Shown here in pieces: positions 11,401 through 31,400 of a DNA stretch of 64,000 nucleotides (positions are counted from its first letter, which is position 1; every line of letters starts with the position of its first letter). This DNA is from Balanoglossus misakiensis (lineage: Eukaryota; Hemichordata): NCBI GenBank assembly GCA_040954595.2, contig CM082583.2, positions 7,936,001-8,000,000 of the forward strand. Direction: 5' to 3'. A program made the position numbers and the translations under genes. The notes under the pieces are model-generated. The model saw only the letters and a list, made by a program, of their open reading frames with translations, did not search any database and had not been told where the DNA came from.

Positions 11401-14400
11401 AAACACACGCAATGTTCTGATCAAACTTCGAATTTGTGATTTTGAAAGCTGTGGTTTATATGCTTTGCCTATCCATGTCGCGAGATGAAAACTCAGTCGA
11501 CATTATTTATACCTGAAGATGTCTTCACCGACAAACAGACAGGCGAAGAGGCAGGCGGAATACGGACGGAATTTAGCTAACGCCAACATTCAAAATTTAA
11601 AAAAAAAAACTGATTACGAGGCGTTACTGTTATAACAAGTACTACAGTGCCAGAGGTGTTAATTTTTAACAATGAATTTTGAGAAAGACGGATTTCAGGG
11701 ACAGTTCGTGTAGGTCGACACAAGTGACCAATGCGAAGTTTTCGTTCATCACGTGTGGTTAATTTTAGATATGTATTAATCCTTTTGCGTACTAGTAGGC
11801 GTTGACACCCCCCCCCCTCTCGCTTGGCTAAAATGGGGCCCTTCGTCACAAGATTGATTTACGTGAAATGATAGACACCATCATAATATGAAAAATATCA
11901 CCGACGAACATAAATAAAAGAAATCACTATTCCGACGCTAAAATTATTGCATTTTCTTGAGTAACAAAAGATTATGGATAAAAAAAACATACCGGTCGTT
12001 TTACTAACACAACATGTAACCCGGAGCCCCTAAGATACGGTCGCGGTAACCATGCAGCTGGGTTTCGTATTGCTGCCTTCATCACAGATTCGTATCGCAA
12101 ATAAGAAAACAGTTAGAGTGAGACTGTAGTCGAGCTAATGACCCTTGTGAACGGACGTTGGACAGTTGGCTAATACTAAGAGATGTTACCTGTGGATCTT
12201 GGTGTCGTTGTAATTGTTATTGGGGGTTTGTTCGTATTTTCGAAGAATGGCCAGTACGGAAAGAGCGACATAATAGGGAAAGTTAAACATATGCTTGGAG
12301 AGAACAACATAAGAAATGGCGAAATAGCTGCTTCGAATTCGCCGCTCCCTTTTCCACGAAGTCTTTGTTTGTCAGCACAGAAATTATTTCAAATTTAATT
12401 TAAAAATAAATGTGAAACAAACATAATGTCCCCCAGTAGGATAACAACATCCAATTAAGTTACCATATAATTGCCTCGTGTTACTTATACGTGGGCACGA
12501 TTCCCTCGAAAACAGTGTCACCGTCAGAGTCAACGTGACTGATTAGGCGCGGTAAAATATTGTGGATTCATGTTAAAATGCGGACCACCCATACAAAGGA
12601 AAGTCATCACCTTGAGACTCTTAATTATTCTTCTCTCGCGAGAGAAAAGTTACGTGGCCGTTTTACAACAACAAAAAAACGGTCGTCAGAATGATTGTGT
12701 CGTTTTGCTTTTGCAACACAATGAGCTGACGATAACGCGTAATAGCTCTGAAGTTACAGGGCGGGATCACCAGCGCGGTTCTGAAGGCAAAGATATGAAG
12801 AGAAAAAAAAACCTAAAACATGGCGCGAAACACTAGGGAGGCGATCTTTTTAAAAAGCAAGCGTGAAGTGGTTTCCCCCTTCATACAAATCAGTATGCTG
12901 TTTGAACTTTTTATGCTGTGCGTCCGCCCGGAGCGAATTTCGGCGAGCCATCATTACCATAAAACGGCAAACTCATTACAAACAAAACGGAATATTACAC
13001 GTAATCAACTAGGCAAATAACCTGCCAGGTATCGCTGGATTATCGCGTCGTCATCGTTTTCGGAGACGACTGTACTGTTCATTCTCGCCCGCGCAAAAAA
13101 AAGACTGTCGGGCTAAGGAGAATCCAGCGAGCTCTTCCCCAGGTTGTCATGGTAACCAGGAAATGAAACAGACACATATTCTTAAAGTACGTTCAGTGGT
13201 ATTGGTGACAAAGAGCCTTTCTTTCTCTGTGGCGTACCAATCTCAAATGGTCGCTTTTTATATATCTCTCTCACTGATAATACACAATGTGGGGTACAGT
13301 GGATATGAGCTTAAATTATGTATGCTTTTTTGCGATAGCATCTAATCAGTAGGCGACACTATGGATGGCACTACAGATACTAGTACATCTTTTCTTCCCT
13401 GGGAGCGTCGCGGACAGGGACGTGGAGAGTTGGACAGGCGATCCAAAACCCTCTCTTTATTTATTTTCTCCGTTCACAGTCGGTTTTCGCGTCCAAGGAG
13501 CACGGCTTTGGTGGTAAATCGTGTAAAATACTCTACAATGCTGCTGCTGTGCGTTCGAGGCGCCCGTTCTCGCAAGACAAGAGAGAGCACACCTGAATTT
13601 GACACTCCCGGGGTCCTCTTTTCTGATTGGATGAACGTGCCAAGACACAACAAGGAGACAAATTGCCGGGGATTTGCAGCTTCTAAATACAGCTGCCCAT
13701 CAGACACAACTCGGTGTTTACAACGCATTTCGAACATGACATCCATGCAGTCAATTAGAATCGTAAAATGACACGCAGCGGCTAAAACGCCCTTGATCGA
13801 ACGTGTCGCTCAGAAATTCGGTGCAATATTTTTTACTTCGGAAGCGAGGTAAACTTTTGAGAACTAGCATAAATGAGGCGATCCTGCATTCTCCAAAACG
13901 CGAGATTTTTCTCGCAAACGTTAGAATTCAATGGTTTAATATTGGGTCTGTCCGATATGCTCTCGTATCTATATTGCGCCGCATCACTAATAAATTAGCG
14001 AGGTAAAAAGCGAAATTGCCTATTTACATTTACATCGGCTATTTTATAAAATGCATTGTACTTAACTATTTATTACAGGGTATATCTGAAAGCCGTATTA
14101 AAGCATATTAGCTGCGCCCTCACGTTCATTGAATAATTTATTCACGACGCATTCAGATGCGAGTTGCATAGCAACGTATTTGCCATTTGCGGCCTCAATT
14201 TTTTCTGTCTTCTACCTGATACAAAACAGTAAAAAAAGCTCTGATAAACAAGCGCTGTATTTCTGAGTGTCTGGAATAGTAATTATGCACATGTCAGACG
14301 GACAGTTCGACCGCAGTCAACACTGCAGAAACGTCAGACTGTGTGACCGTGCAGGTAGACTACAGTTCAAGAAATCTGGTTGACCTCCTTTCTAGAACTG

Positions 14401-15240
14401 CGTGGTGCGTTGCAGAGTGTTTCGAGTTGGGTTTAGCGTTCCCCCTTTTTTTGCACAGAGAACAAAAATATTATGGCTGCGTAGCTAGGTAGCCAGTAAT
14501 TTTCTTGCAAAAGCAAAACAGGCCTGTGCATGCCTACGGTTGGGCTTTGATTCATGAAATCTATTTTGGGTGACGTGGGGTATCCGGGTCGAAATTTGCA
14601 AACAAGAACCAGTCCGTAAACACAGACAGACATGCACGTAGCTCGTCTTCCTACATACCTTGGGTTCAGTCAAACAGTCAGCGAAAGCGTCGAGGTGGAC
14701 GGAGGTCATTGGTCGAACTGCAGTGTCTTGCTTGAGAGCTTTGCACCCAGAACACACGCTGCCCGGTTACCGGTCTAATATAAACGCAATTGCAACCCCT
14801 GCGGGCAATAGCGTTTTGCACAGCGAAGAAGGACCCTCAATTGCAGCGTGCACTGCACTTTGCATTAGTCTTGTGGACTAAATTAATATGAACTCGGCCA
14901 ATTTGCATTATAATATTCAACCCTGGGAAAGAGCCAATCTCCCTCGATGTTGTTTATCTCAGCTCGCACTCACATTGTCTTGCAGACAGCATTCACCTGT
15001 CCAATTTGCTTATTTTCCTTTCGTGTTATTGACACTTCACTTAAAAGTTCCTACGTGCTCAGCGAGATTGCTGACGTTGAATAGAAATTCGAAGTCCCTG
15101 GGACTCTCTCCTGCCTTCAACCCTTGGGGGCGCTATTGGCTCAGTCGTTTGGGTTAGCTGTACAAAATGTTTTCGCAGAGCCAACAACTTGTGACAAAAT
15201 GGCTTTAAAAAAGCATTGTAGTCACAAATTTTAACTGTAA
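5485..15240. other. Gene-poor interval between the LRR gene and CSK
   Basis: Almost 10 kb in which I can support no gene. It has C runs of 10 to 18 (7953-7964, 10623-10640, 11808-11817), a GA-rich patch (about 9180-9222), a short telomere-like stretch (near 9400-9413) and three X-box-like palindromes (6706-7088). A GC-richer zone at 10290-10990 keeps frames open on both strands, the longest 209 codons, but the predicted products are low in complexity and match no family I recognise. First exons of neighbouring genes could be hidden here, because short exons without conserved domains cannot be recognised by eye. Confidence 0.45.
6706..7088. promoter_or_regulatory. Cluster of three X-box-like palindromes (possible RFX sites)
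   Basis: Three 14-bp sites share the centre CCATGG with X-box-like half sites: GTTGCCATGGCTAC (6706-6719), ATTTCCATGGTAAC (6875-6888) and ATTTCCATGGAAAC (7075-7088). RFX factors bind GTNRCC(N0-3)RGYAAC. The first site fits well and the other two fit partly. No gene is recognised next to them, so an enhancer role is inference. Confidence 0.25.
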
Positions 15241-18200
15241 GTGTTAATATTTATTCTGTGAACAGAAGGATATTAGACACACTAACACAATTGTGGATGT
15301 GAATTTTTATTTGAAGTTACAAGTAAAATATATAGATATACAGTGGCTGCTAAGTTTTCTTGGAGCACAGCTCAAACTAATCCCATCTGATTATCTAAAG
15401 CCCAATACCCATGTATAATGTTATCACAATCTTGGATAATGTAAATTCTGTAATGGAAACAAACCCCAAATTATATCTTAAAACTACTGGTAATTTTGGC
15501 TGCTAGACCGATGTGCAAAATCGAGAAATCGATATAGTATTTGACATTCTGTAGTCTGTTGAAACTCTAACGATGAATTTGAATATCGGGCAAAGAGAGA
15601 GAAAGATGTGATGAAAGGGAACAAGAGAGTATGTGGAAAACTGATATTTTTATTATTATGGAGCCTGACCACTGTCAAGACGTTACTTGCATTTGATGAA
15701 ACTCAGTGACAGAACATTCTCAACAGTGAATGCAAAGAAAATTAATTTTGCATAATTTGGCAAAGACAACTTTTGGCCATTGTGGTCACTTGTCATTGGT
15801 TAAATCTCACAGAAGGCACGTTTTTTTGTAATTCGTAACCATTTTTACAGTCTTGCAGTAAATTTACGCCAATCATGTTCAAATGGTTATAACTTTCTTG
15901 CATATACAGAAACCCCTGCATGTTCTCTGGAATACTGACACAAAGTCACCAGGTTCAAGATCCCAACACAAGTACAAAACATCTCCTGTTGCTCGTTGAC
16001 TTTGTAACATCGTTTAAAGCACATTCATGCTTCACGACACACTCTGATTATAGCATCCCTGGTAGACATAAAATTCTGCCATTTTGAATGTTGCATGATG
16101 GTTACATTTACAAAAGGTCAACTGCATCTTGAGTAACATACTACGCAGCTTATAGGCCTTCAGGGAGAAGCAAAATATGATTATTTTACAATACCTATGA
16201 AACCAGTTCGTTTTACAATGTCTCTTAGATGGACATAAAATTAACAATATAAGGTCAGGTCCAGCTAACCAACATCTTACTTTGCAAATGTTTAATCTTT
16301 AATATGGTGACTCGAATGGAAAACTCTGATAATCAATAACAGATATCATGAAAGTATGATTGTAGTCACTCTGATTTTCTGAATCGGTTAGAATTGATAC
16401 CACAGCTTGAAAACTAACAGAAATAAAAAAATTGTCTGGTTTCTTTTCATTTAAAAAAATATTGAAATGGGAATGGCAATTGTACTGGCTACCTAGCTGT
16501 GAGAATACATCACAGTTTATTATTCTTTTTTAAGGTGATACTGGCTATTTACATTTGACTATATCTTCCGAAGTGAGCTGTTCGGTTGTCTGTTTCTGCG
16601 CATTATTTCCACACACGGATCAATCCGCCATTTACACACTACTTTCAAATAAAACTGAATGCCCTATTTTCATTTTTTCCCCACAATGATAACACACAAT
16701 AGGTGAAACTAACATGGCAAGCAAAAAAGATTTCCGTTATTTTTTCCCCTCTGATGTTTGGCTGACTGGCTGACACATAATGACCATTACTTGACCAATT
16801 GCAACACACAACCCCTTCAAACCAAAGCTGACACTGGTCACTCAGCTACTGCCATTCTGCCGTGCCAAATGTTGCCAACTTGCAAGTGTTTATAAAATAT
16901 AACACGCAGCAATCCATGCAAGCAGGTTTTTCATGGAACACTTAATTATTCATAACCAATCAGATTAGCCCTTTCATAATCATGGAGAGAACAGATTAAC
17001 TCTGCCATTTTGAACAAAAATGTCAGGGATGAACTGAAGGAGATGTGATGCCTCTTGTTGTTAATTTGTTCATCTTTCAAAATCTGGAAAACCAAAAAAA
17101 ACAAAACCCTTCATCCGAACATATATAAAATTGGTCCCAGTTATACAATATAATAGTCTGATCACTGTCTGCAACAGCGAGCAGCACTGCTGTTAACCAA
17201 AAAAACTACATTCTTGTAAATACCACCTAACTACTTTATACATAGTTCCTTTCCAAACTACACGACTAAATTATTGGCTTTTTTCCCCTCTTCAAGATTT
17301 ACAAAGCAGCGCTTATATCTATTATAGAAAAATATGTGCTTGCTTCAAAAATTCTAGCACCGTAAACACTGCCTTCTATCAGGGTATCAGCTGACATGGT
17401 TAGTCCACAAATCAATTTGTTAGCCACTGTACATCTCTCAGCAAAGTCAAACTTCAACACACCAAATGTTCTTCACGAATATATATACCCAATGAGCACA
17501 AAGCAAATACCTTTTTTTGACCTGTCTGGTGTTTGAAGTGAGAAAACACATCTGTAGTTCCCTTTTTTCTACAGATTCATAATCCATCATCAAAATGATG
17601 GACTTTCAAGCTACTTGAGACTCGATGCACGAACTTAATATGAATTTAGCGAATCTCACATCATTGCTAACAGAGACGCAAATCAAAACCACAGCTTCCA
17701 TAACCCGCATTCATTTTCAATCACTTTCCATCAATACTCTTTAAAAAAATCAATGAATAATGGAACATATTTTTTAACCTAAGTAAAAAAAGTAAAAATA
17801 AAAATGCCAAAGCATGATTGACCGGAAGACAAACATCTGACAGACATGTAAAACTCTTACTGTATTCAGCAGACTTGCATAGATACGTTGTACACAAATG
17901 CACAAACATGAACAGAAAAAAGGAAGAAATCTCATACACTTTAGATGTTGCAGTGATTGGGATTATTTCTTTTCATTAGGCCATGCACATGTGTGGTAAT
18001 ACATAGACAATAATTATGTTCACAGTAGCTCGTAATAGAATGAATACAAAATTTGATTTAAAAATGGTGGTCTCGCTTTTGTGGCATGATTTTTTCAAAT
18101 AACATATCTCCTGATGACAATTTGATTGGGTATTTTTCAAGGGGTTTGTTTTTTTCATAAGTCTGATTTTAAATTTTCAAAGCTGTTCACGGTATGGAAA

Positions 18201-18260
18201 GATGGAGCGCATTTGCAACCTCTGCTTTGCACAGCTGTTCTGTCGCTGCAACGCTGTGTC
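15241..18260 (-). other. Probable 3' UTR of CSK
   Basis: This AT-rich stretch follows the CSK stop codon directly and has no recognisable exon on either strand. Candidate polyadenylation signals (AATAAA on the minus strand) lie at 16516-16521, 15306-15311 and 15250-15255, so the UTR could be about 1.7 or 3 kb long. The end cannot be chosen from sequence alone. Confidence 0.4.
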
Positions 18261-24731
<6,471 letters not shown>

Positions 24732-24740
24732 TGAGTTGCT

Positions 24741-27700
24741 CTGTAAAACAACACAATATGTGGATTTTACAAGCAGCTCCGCAATCAACAGATATGTCCA
24801 CTAGTACTAGCTGGATGACTTATGTCTGACAAATATAGTGTTCTAGATACAAAATGTCTGGTTTCAGCATTTGCAGTACACGTAGCTATATTATAACTCA
24901 AGTCTCCTATTGACACCCAGGTCAACTGTCCCTCAGTACTGATACTGATGATTTCCCAATTTCCAAGCATCGGACACAGGGCTTACACTAATACACTGCA
25001 GAATGGACAGCACACCCACATACATCTGCCCACCTGTTGATCGTGTTTACACAAAAAATAAATAAATAAAAAATCAAAGTTCTCCACATGTTTTATTTCC
25101 AACGAAGCCAACTCCATCATGTGCAAGTCCAGATCAAATCCCCCCCCCCCCCTTTCCAAAATGCCAATTTGCACACACATCTACATATTTCAAAGTCTCT
25201 TCCTGGAAACACAAGAATTGCTTCCTGTTCCATAAATAAAACAAACTAAAAATGTCATTTTAGTCAACTGAAACCCTTCAAAAGGCAACCAGTGTACATC
25301 TATAATGGTCATTGTAACTGAACAAATCCATTATAAGCCTTGAGTAAATGTATACAGCCACCGGCCTAATCCATCACTACTTTCAGAATATGCCTACATG
25401 TAGTTGTTTGAATAAAACCCATGTGTCGGAGATGCAGGTGACATTATTGTTGCTTTCATTTTCACTGATTATTTTCACTGTTAATATCAACTGGTTTTGT
25501 AGCTTTCAAAAAATGATATGCACACATAAAGTCAAGTGATTTCAGTCATAAAACATGACCACTACAGCATACTCCAGCAATAAATCAAACTTTTGAGTTG
25601 CAACACAATGATAAAAGATGTTCAGACTGCAACCTTGTTGCCTAGTAACAGGAACGTATGACTGCTGAGGACAGCTATATACGTAGATGACAAGCAAAAC
25701 TCACTTTCGACATTGTTCATGAAGATAACTGTTGTGGGCTTAGTACCGGTATTCCTTCTAATGATCTGCTTTGCTGGGAATGTTACCTGTAATCATACAG
25801 ATGGAAATCACAGAAATGTACATGTGTCATATTTCTACACTAGTATTTAGAAAGGAATTTAGGTTTAAACTTGCACGTCTCTGGTCCGACGAACTGTGGA
25901 TATATCATAAATTCATAAGTCACACAATGCAAGATCGTGACCGCGTACCGATGTTCAGGTGGGTTTCCTGGACGACCTCGTACCCGGAAGTACCTTACAA
26001 AGTTACCGCTACAAATTACAGCATATGCAGCACACTTCCTCTTATGGTCGCGTTTCGTTAAAAGCCAACGAATACCAAATTATCGATAGGACCGTCAAAA
26101 ATAAAGCTGAAAGTACGTATTTCAGGGGGTTCGTGGAGAATCAATCGTGTATTTCACCCCAAAACAGTACTTGGTAAAAACCGGAAGTCATCACAGATGT
26201 CAACAACACAGTACAACACCCCCCATACTCACGGAAGACGTAACCCGCTGAAAGAAGACAGAAGTATGGACGAGGGTGGCAAAGGACATTTCTAAAGATC
26301 ATCGAAACTAGCTTCGTTTAGCCTTTCTTTAGCTATGAGGAACCACACATACGGTTGAGTACACACACCTGTCGGCACTGCACACCGTGAACCTTTGCAG
26401 GAGTTCCGACAACCAGGAAGTATGTAAATAAATCGTAAAAACTGGCTCCGAGGTTAAAATATTTACCAAAGTCCCTCAGCTGGTATAACAGTTTTCCACA
26501 AATGTAAAGCTTGGGGTCTCTAGTTCGACTTTGAAGTCTTCACTTTTCCTTGAAATCACGACACTCAGTATCTGCTGCGGTAGACCCTGTCAGGTGTGTA
26601 CGTACGGGTGCTCTCACTACCGATCGGCCATCTTGTTGAACGTAGGGGTGCTACAATTGCACGGATTGCGGTTCCCCCTAGGTAAAAATGGAAACCTGGC
26701 AGGCTGGAGTTGGATAGCGCCCCCAGGCGACGAATCATTGCTCTTCGGACAGAAAAACGTGTCTTTTTTTATTGCTCGATCGGAATCAAATTTAAAACAC
26801 GGAGATTTCATTACCACTATCGACTCTTGCACGTAGACCCATGTTAATTAGACGGTTTGCATGGCGACGCTCAAATGTAAAATAGTGCGTCAAGACATGG
26901 AAAATTTAATTTTAACCATCTCCAGGCAGCGCGATTGGACACAGAAAGAATTTCCCATGACAGACAACAGGCACTGAACAGTACTAGTACGATCAGAGCG
27001 AAACTGGTGAATGATTGTTCAACGACACGATATGGAATTTACTGTGCAACTTTAAATCAATGCATTAATTTGTTCAGCTGTCCGCCTGGAAGCTCAGAGA
27101 AGACTTGATATAGGGTCGGCGTGCGCATTTACTAATGAGGCTGTCGGTAATTTTTAGAAGCGTGTTCCTGATGAATCCTAGGGTCCGCCATATTCGACTA
27201 AAATGCGACTTTGAAGTGTTGTAGTTTCATATTTTATCCCTTGCGGGTTGGCACCCTCGTGCAATAACTGAATGTTTCTTGGACTACGTGTACATATGCA
27301 CGTAGCTCTGTATTCATGATGGTCCTGGTTAGGCAAATTAACACCCACGTAGCCTAGAAAACTAGTTGCTTTCACATTGTTTTTTCCGGGGGTCGGTGAC
27401 CGTAATTCGGATTCATAAAGGGAAAAACCACAAGTAATAAGTAGATGTAATGATCTAGAATGTCAAGATACTCAGTTCATATTTGGTAGTGTGCGATTAA
27501 TTGCGGCACTGCGAAAATTTTGTATATTATCTGAATAATCGTTTGGGAATCATTGCTTGCAGAATTCTCTTTCCTGATTGAATCATTCCTATCATTCGCG
27601 AGTAGTCCATCAGATATGTCACTCATTATTATTAAGTCCACAATACGGAGATATGCCTCTGTTCATAATACGCAAAGCTAGCAACGTGCTTTTCCCCATT

Positions 27701-28469
27701 GAGCGTGTTTTTTGTTGTTGCGAGATTAGCCGGTAATAGCGGTTATTCGTCTTTCATAAAGTGTGATATCGTCCAATCATTCTTTGGCCCGGCCCGACAT
27801 CCAGTCAAATAAAATTGACAACAATTAAAATGGAGGAAAATATATAGTGATCGATGAATAGTATATCAAGCGTGTGTACAATAGAGCAATTTCAATTATG
27901 CCCCTTGTCAATTTCCACTGAGAGTATAGAGTGACGTCATCAATGTGTTATCGTAATATCCCGTAGACTCATTCTATCCGCGGGTGAAATCGTTCTTATT
28001 ATATAAACGATTTGACATGCCATATTTCTGCAATCATTTAGTCGGTTGTTTCTGATTCGGAGGGCAAATAACGTGATTATTTATCAGGAAGCTTAAGGGG
28101 GATGTTTTGGAACGTTAACGCGGTGTCTTAAATGGGCTGCAAGTCGCCACAACCTGCCGAACAATGGAATAGCCCAATATAATAGTCATTCATAAACCCC
28201 CGGGAAGTGCGAGATGTCAAATCGGTTTTTAGTAGGCTAGGTTAGGCGTACAATAATCATTTACTCCGTGTCATATCAAAATATTTTCTGGCGACAAGTT
28301 GTGAGGAAAAAATTAGAACGAGGGAGGAAAGTTATCGTTGCTGTGTTATCGCAAAAGTCTGCTCTTTGGGATTTGAACGCGTCCGTCATCAGACAACACT
28401 CCACTTCTTCGCTATTTGACTCGACTCTTAACTGTCCGTTCCACACAGACGATTAAGAAAAAAAACAAT
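24741..28469. other. Divergent intergenic region between CSK and PHM
   Basis: CSK is transcribed leftward and PHM rightward, so this 3.7 kb holds the promoters of both and the undetected 5' non-coding exon(s) of CSK. It contains a run of 13 C (25140-25152) and, 0.5 kb before the PHM start, a perfect cAMP-response element (27932-27939). I recognise no coding exon. Open frames around 25770-26840 have no family features. Confidence 0.5.
27932..27939. promoter_or_regulatory. Perfect CRE palindrome (TGACGTCA) upstream of PHM
   Basis: The 8-bp cAMP-response element lies about 530 bp before the PHM start codon. Two more perfect copies lie in PHM introns at 29231-29238 and 32016-32023. CREB-family control would suit a neuropeptide-processing enzyme, but binding is inferred. 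Confidence 0.4.
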
Positions 28470-31400
28470 ATGGCGGGTTTCGTCAGGATTTGCCTCTTGT
28501 CGTTTCTGATGATGTCGAGTGGAATCACGATAGCCGAGGAATTTTCATACGATCTGCATATGCCCGACGTATCACCTCAAACGGTAAGACACATACAATC
28601 TTAATTACACAATGTCAAGAAAATGAGAAAATTCGACCAAAATCCAAGCTTTTTTTTCAACCGTTCTCATGGACTGAAAATAACATATATCTTAACTATG
28701 AGAGAAAGTTGATCTGATTGAACTATAAGATACGAAAGAAGTAAAGCATTTATATTTTGTGGAAAATCCACTCGATTCTAATTGCAGTACGATAAAACAG
28801 TTATCACTGCAATGCAATGGGTCTCGTTGTCTCCGGGCCCGAGAATAATTGGTTTCAGATGAGAATAAATCCCGTAAAAATACTTATATCAAGCCTGCCT
28901 GGCAGTGGGCGCTATAAAAAGACTTGATGAAAGGTACAGACAGATGCTGAACAGGCCTGAAACTCACCACGCAAGACACATCGACTGAAAAAAGAACGTT
29001 ATATTAACGCGGCGTGTATTGCAGGCCATTTAATTTCCTCCGTCTTACCGTCTTTACAAAAGAACCATTCAGAAGAACACCTATGTACTTGATTTGCGCC
29101 ATTGTTCAGATGCCGGATTTCGAAGCGAAGCAGAGATGTGCGAAAATACTAAACAGGCTGTCGACATTTGCAGTGGTCTCTCACAAGACGCATATATAGA
29201 GACCCATAATTTGTTTCTAAAATCTCACAGTGACGTCAGCTATGTGTGCCATTTTCGTGACATCTCATTTCACTTCGGCATGTGACGTAGACAATTTATC
29301 TTAAGTACTCAAAATGCAAGAACAAACTAGGCTAGTATTGAAAGGCCAGTCCTCGCTTTAACCAAACTTATTACATGCAGTATGTCACGAAGCACACCTG
29401 AACATAAAAAAGAACAGTAAGCGATTAAGTGTGTGAACATTAATCAACAAGAACTCCAAACACGAAATATGTGCCCACACAAGTCTATCTGGGAATATGT
29501 AATAAAAAATAATCTGTTTCTCATCGATCAAATTTAATATTTTTGCGATATTTTATTATTTGCAGCATGACACGTACTATTGCTTCGCCTCGCCGAGATT
29601 ACCCGAGAAGGAAATCTTCATCAGTGAGTATACGCCTCTGGTAAATTGCTGTATGATGCGACATTGACGAGAGTTCATTTATCATGATGATTTCGGAGAT
29701 CGTAACGTCATATGATGTCGTACATTCTTCGTTTTTGTATGAGTGTGTGTGCAATATGTCTGTCAGAGGAACTTCTCCTCAATACTATCATAGTTAGCTG
29801 GACACCCAGCGAATCGAACCGCAGACAGCCAGAGATAGTTACAAAACCAATGCTCAGACGCCCACCACCTACCCATAGCTAAATCTCCCCATCCGCCTAT
29901 CGTCCAAACGCCGTGATCCCGAACCACACGTCATAATTGTTCATACAATCTTGTGATGCTGGCGTTAAATATTAAACGCGAACAATAGGCCTATATTTGT
30001 GATTATGGATCGTTTAAAATTGCCCAACAAACTTATCGTAATTATCAAGGTTTTCAGAAATTATGCAACAGCGCTCTCGCCACGGCAGCTGGTCGATTTT
30101 AGAACAATACAACGTCAATGTTAACGTGTTTTCAGAAATGCAGTTGTATTCCCTGGAGAAAACATATAATAGCAATATTTCTACGTATGTATTTCATTTA
30201 TGACGGAATGATGTCTCAATAGCAATAATGCAAATATGTCGTAAGCCTTGACGCCCGGCGTAGGCCTACACACGGTCTCACAATGGTGAATCGACAGACT
30301 GGTGATACAGGCCTGCCGCCATTTTGGTGAAATCAGTGTCGAAGAAGCCGACCTCAGTGCTGTGCGAAGACATGAAAAGAACCTCTCACAAACGGCGTTC
30401 AGAGTGATCTATTAGAATTAATTTCCCCGTGCCCGATCATTCAAGTCGGATTCTACTTATTTCTGCGCTAATCACACAAATCATTTTCAATCACATTTAT
30501 GTTATACATCGAAGACGTTCAATACGACTCTCTTTTGTGAAGAAAAGATGATTTTAGAAAAACACATTTCGCGATGTCTATTATGCGCTGAGGTTACACT
30601 GGGGCGGCATGGGTAATTTAAATATTCGTCGTTGCCATGGGAATAGGGCGACATCTGTCTACGTCACCCATCGCTCGAAAAGGATTATTCATCTACTTGG
30701 GCGTCCATTTCAAAAAGCTATTAATATTGCATGTAACCGTGTTTGGTCTTCCTCGCGCCTTGAATTGGGTTACACACAAGAAAATAAAAATATTAATCTA
30801 TCGAAGGTGGTTTTCAAACAAAATCTTTAGCCACGACGAGGCGATTTGAATCGCATCCTATAAACGGGCGATATTTTGAGTAAAATTGTCATTTCCTTAT
30901 ACATTATACGTTTGGGTCTATGAATTTCTCATGAAGATTTTGCAGTCTGTACACGACGTCGGGTAAATCACTAGAGTCGGCATAATTATCACGCGGGAAT
31001 ACTGCAAACAAATCTCCTGTCAATATTTCTATGGTTGTTAATATCGTGATGGCTTTCGGGCGAATACATTAGGACGCCGTAGCGATGCACCATCATAGTG
31101 TATAGTATAAGCCTTCTTGTCGTGACTAGCACGTTGCACTATATTCTTCCGAAACGAACACAACACCGTGCCTCAATATTCAAATAAATGAAGATTTTCA
31201 CTGGATTTAGGATAAAGCGAATATGCCCAAACTCGATCCATCTTAGTATAACAAGTCACTATACATTTTATGCAAAGCATGCGTATATAGAATATGAAGC
31301 AATCACGTTTATGTTTATGATTGAAAAACTTCGAAAATTGTATTTTGTATATAATACTGCGTCTCATTAAAATGTTCTTCTTAAATTTTCTCATATTCGA

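Noticed and set aside
13361-13771. 136-codon plus-strand frame
   Set aside because: Arg/Ser-rich with no conserved motif and open frames on the other strand; no evidence of splicing or family membership.
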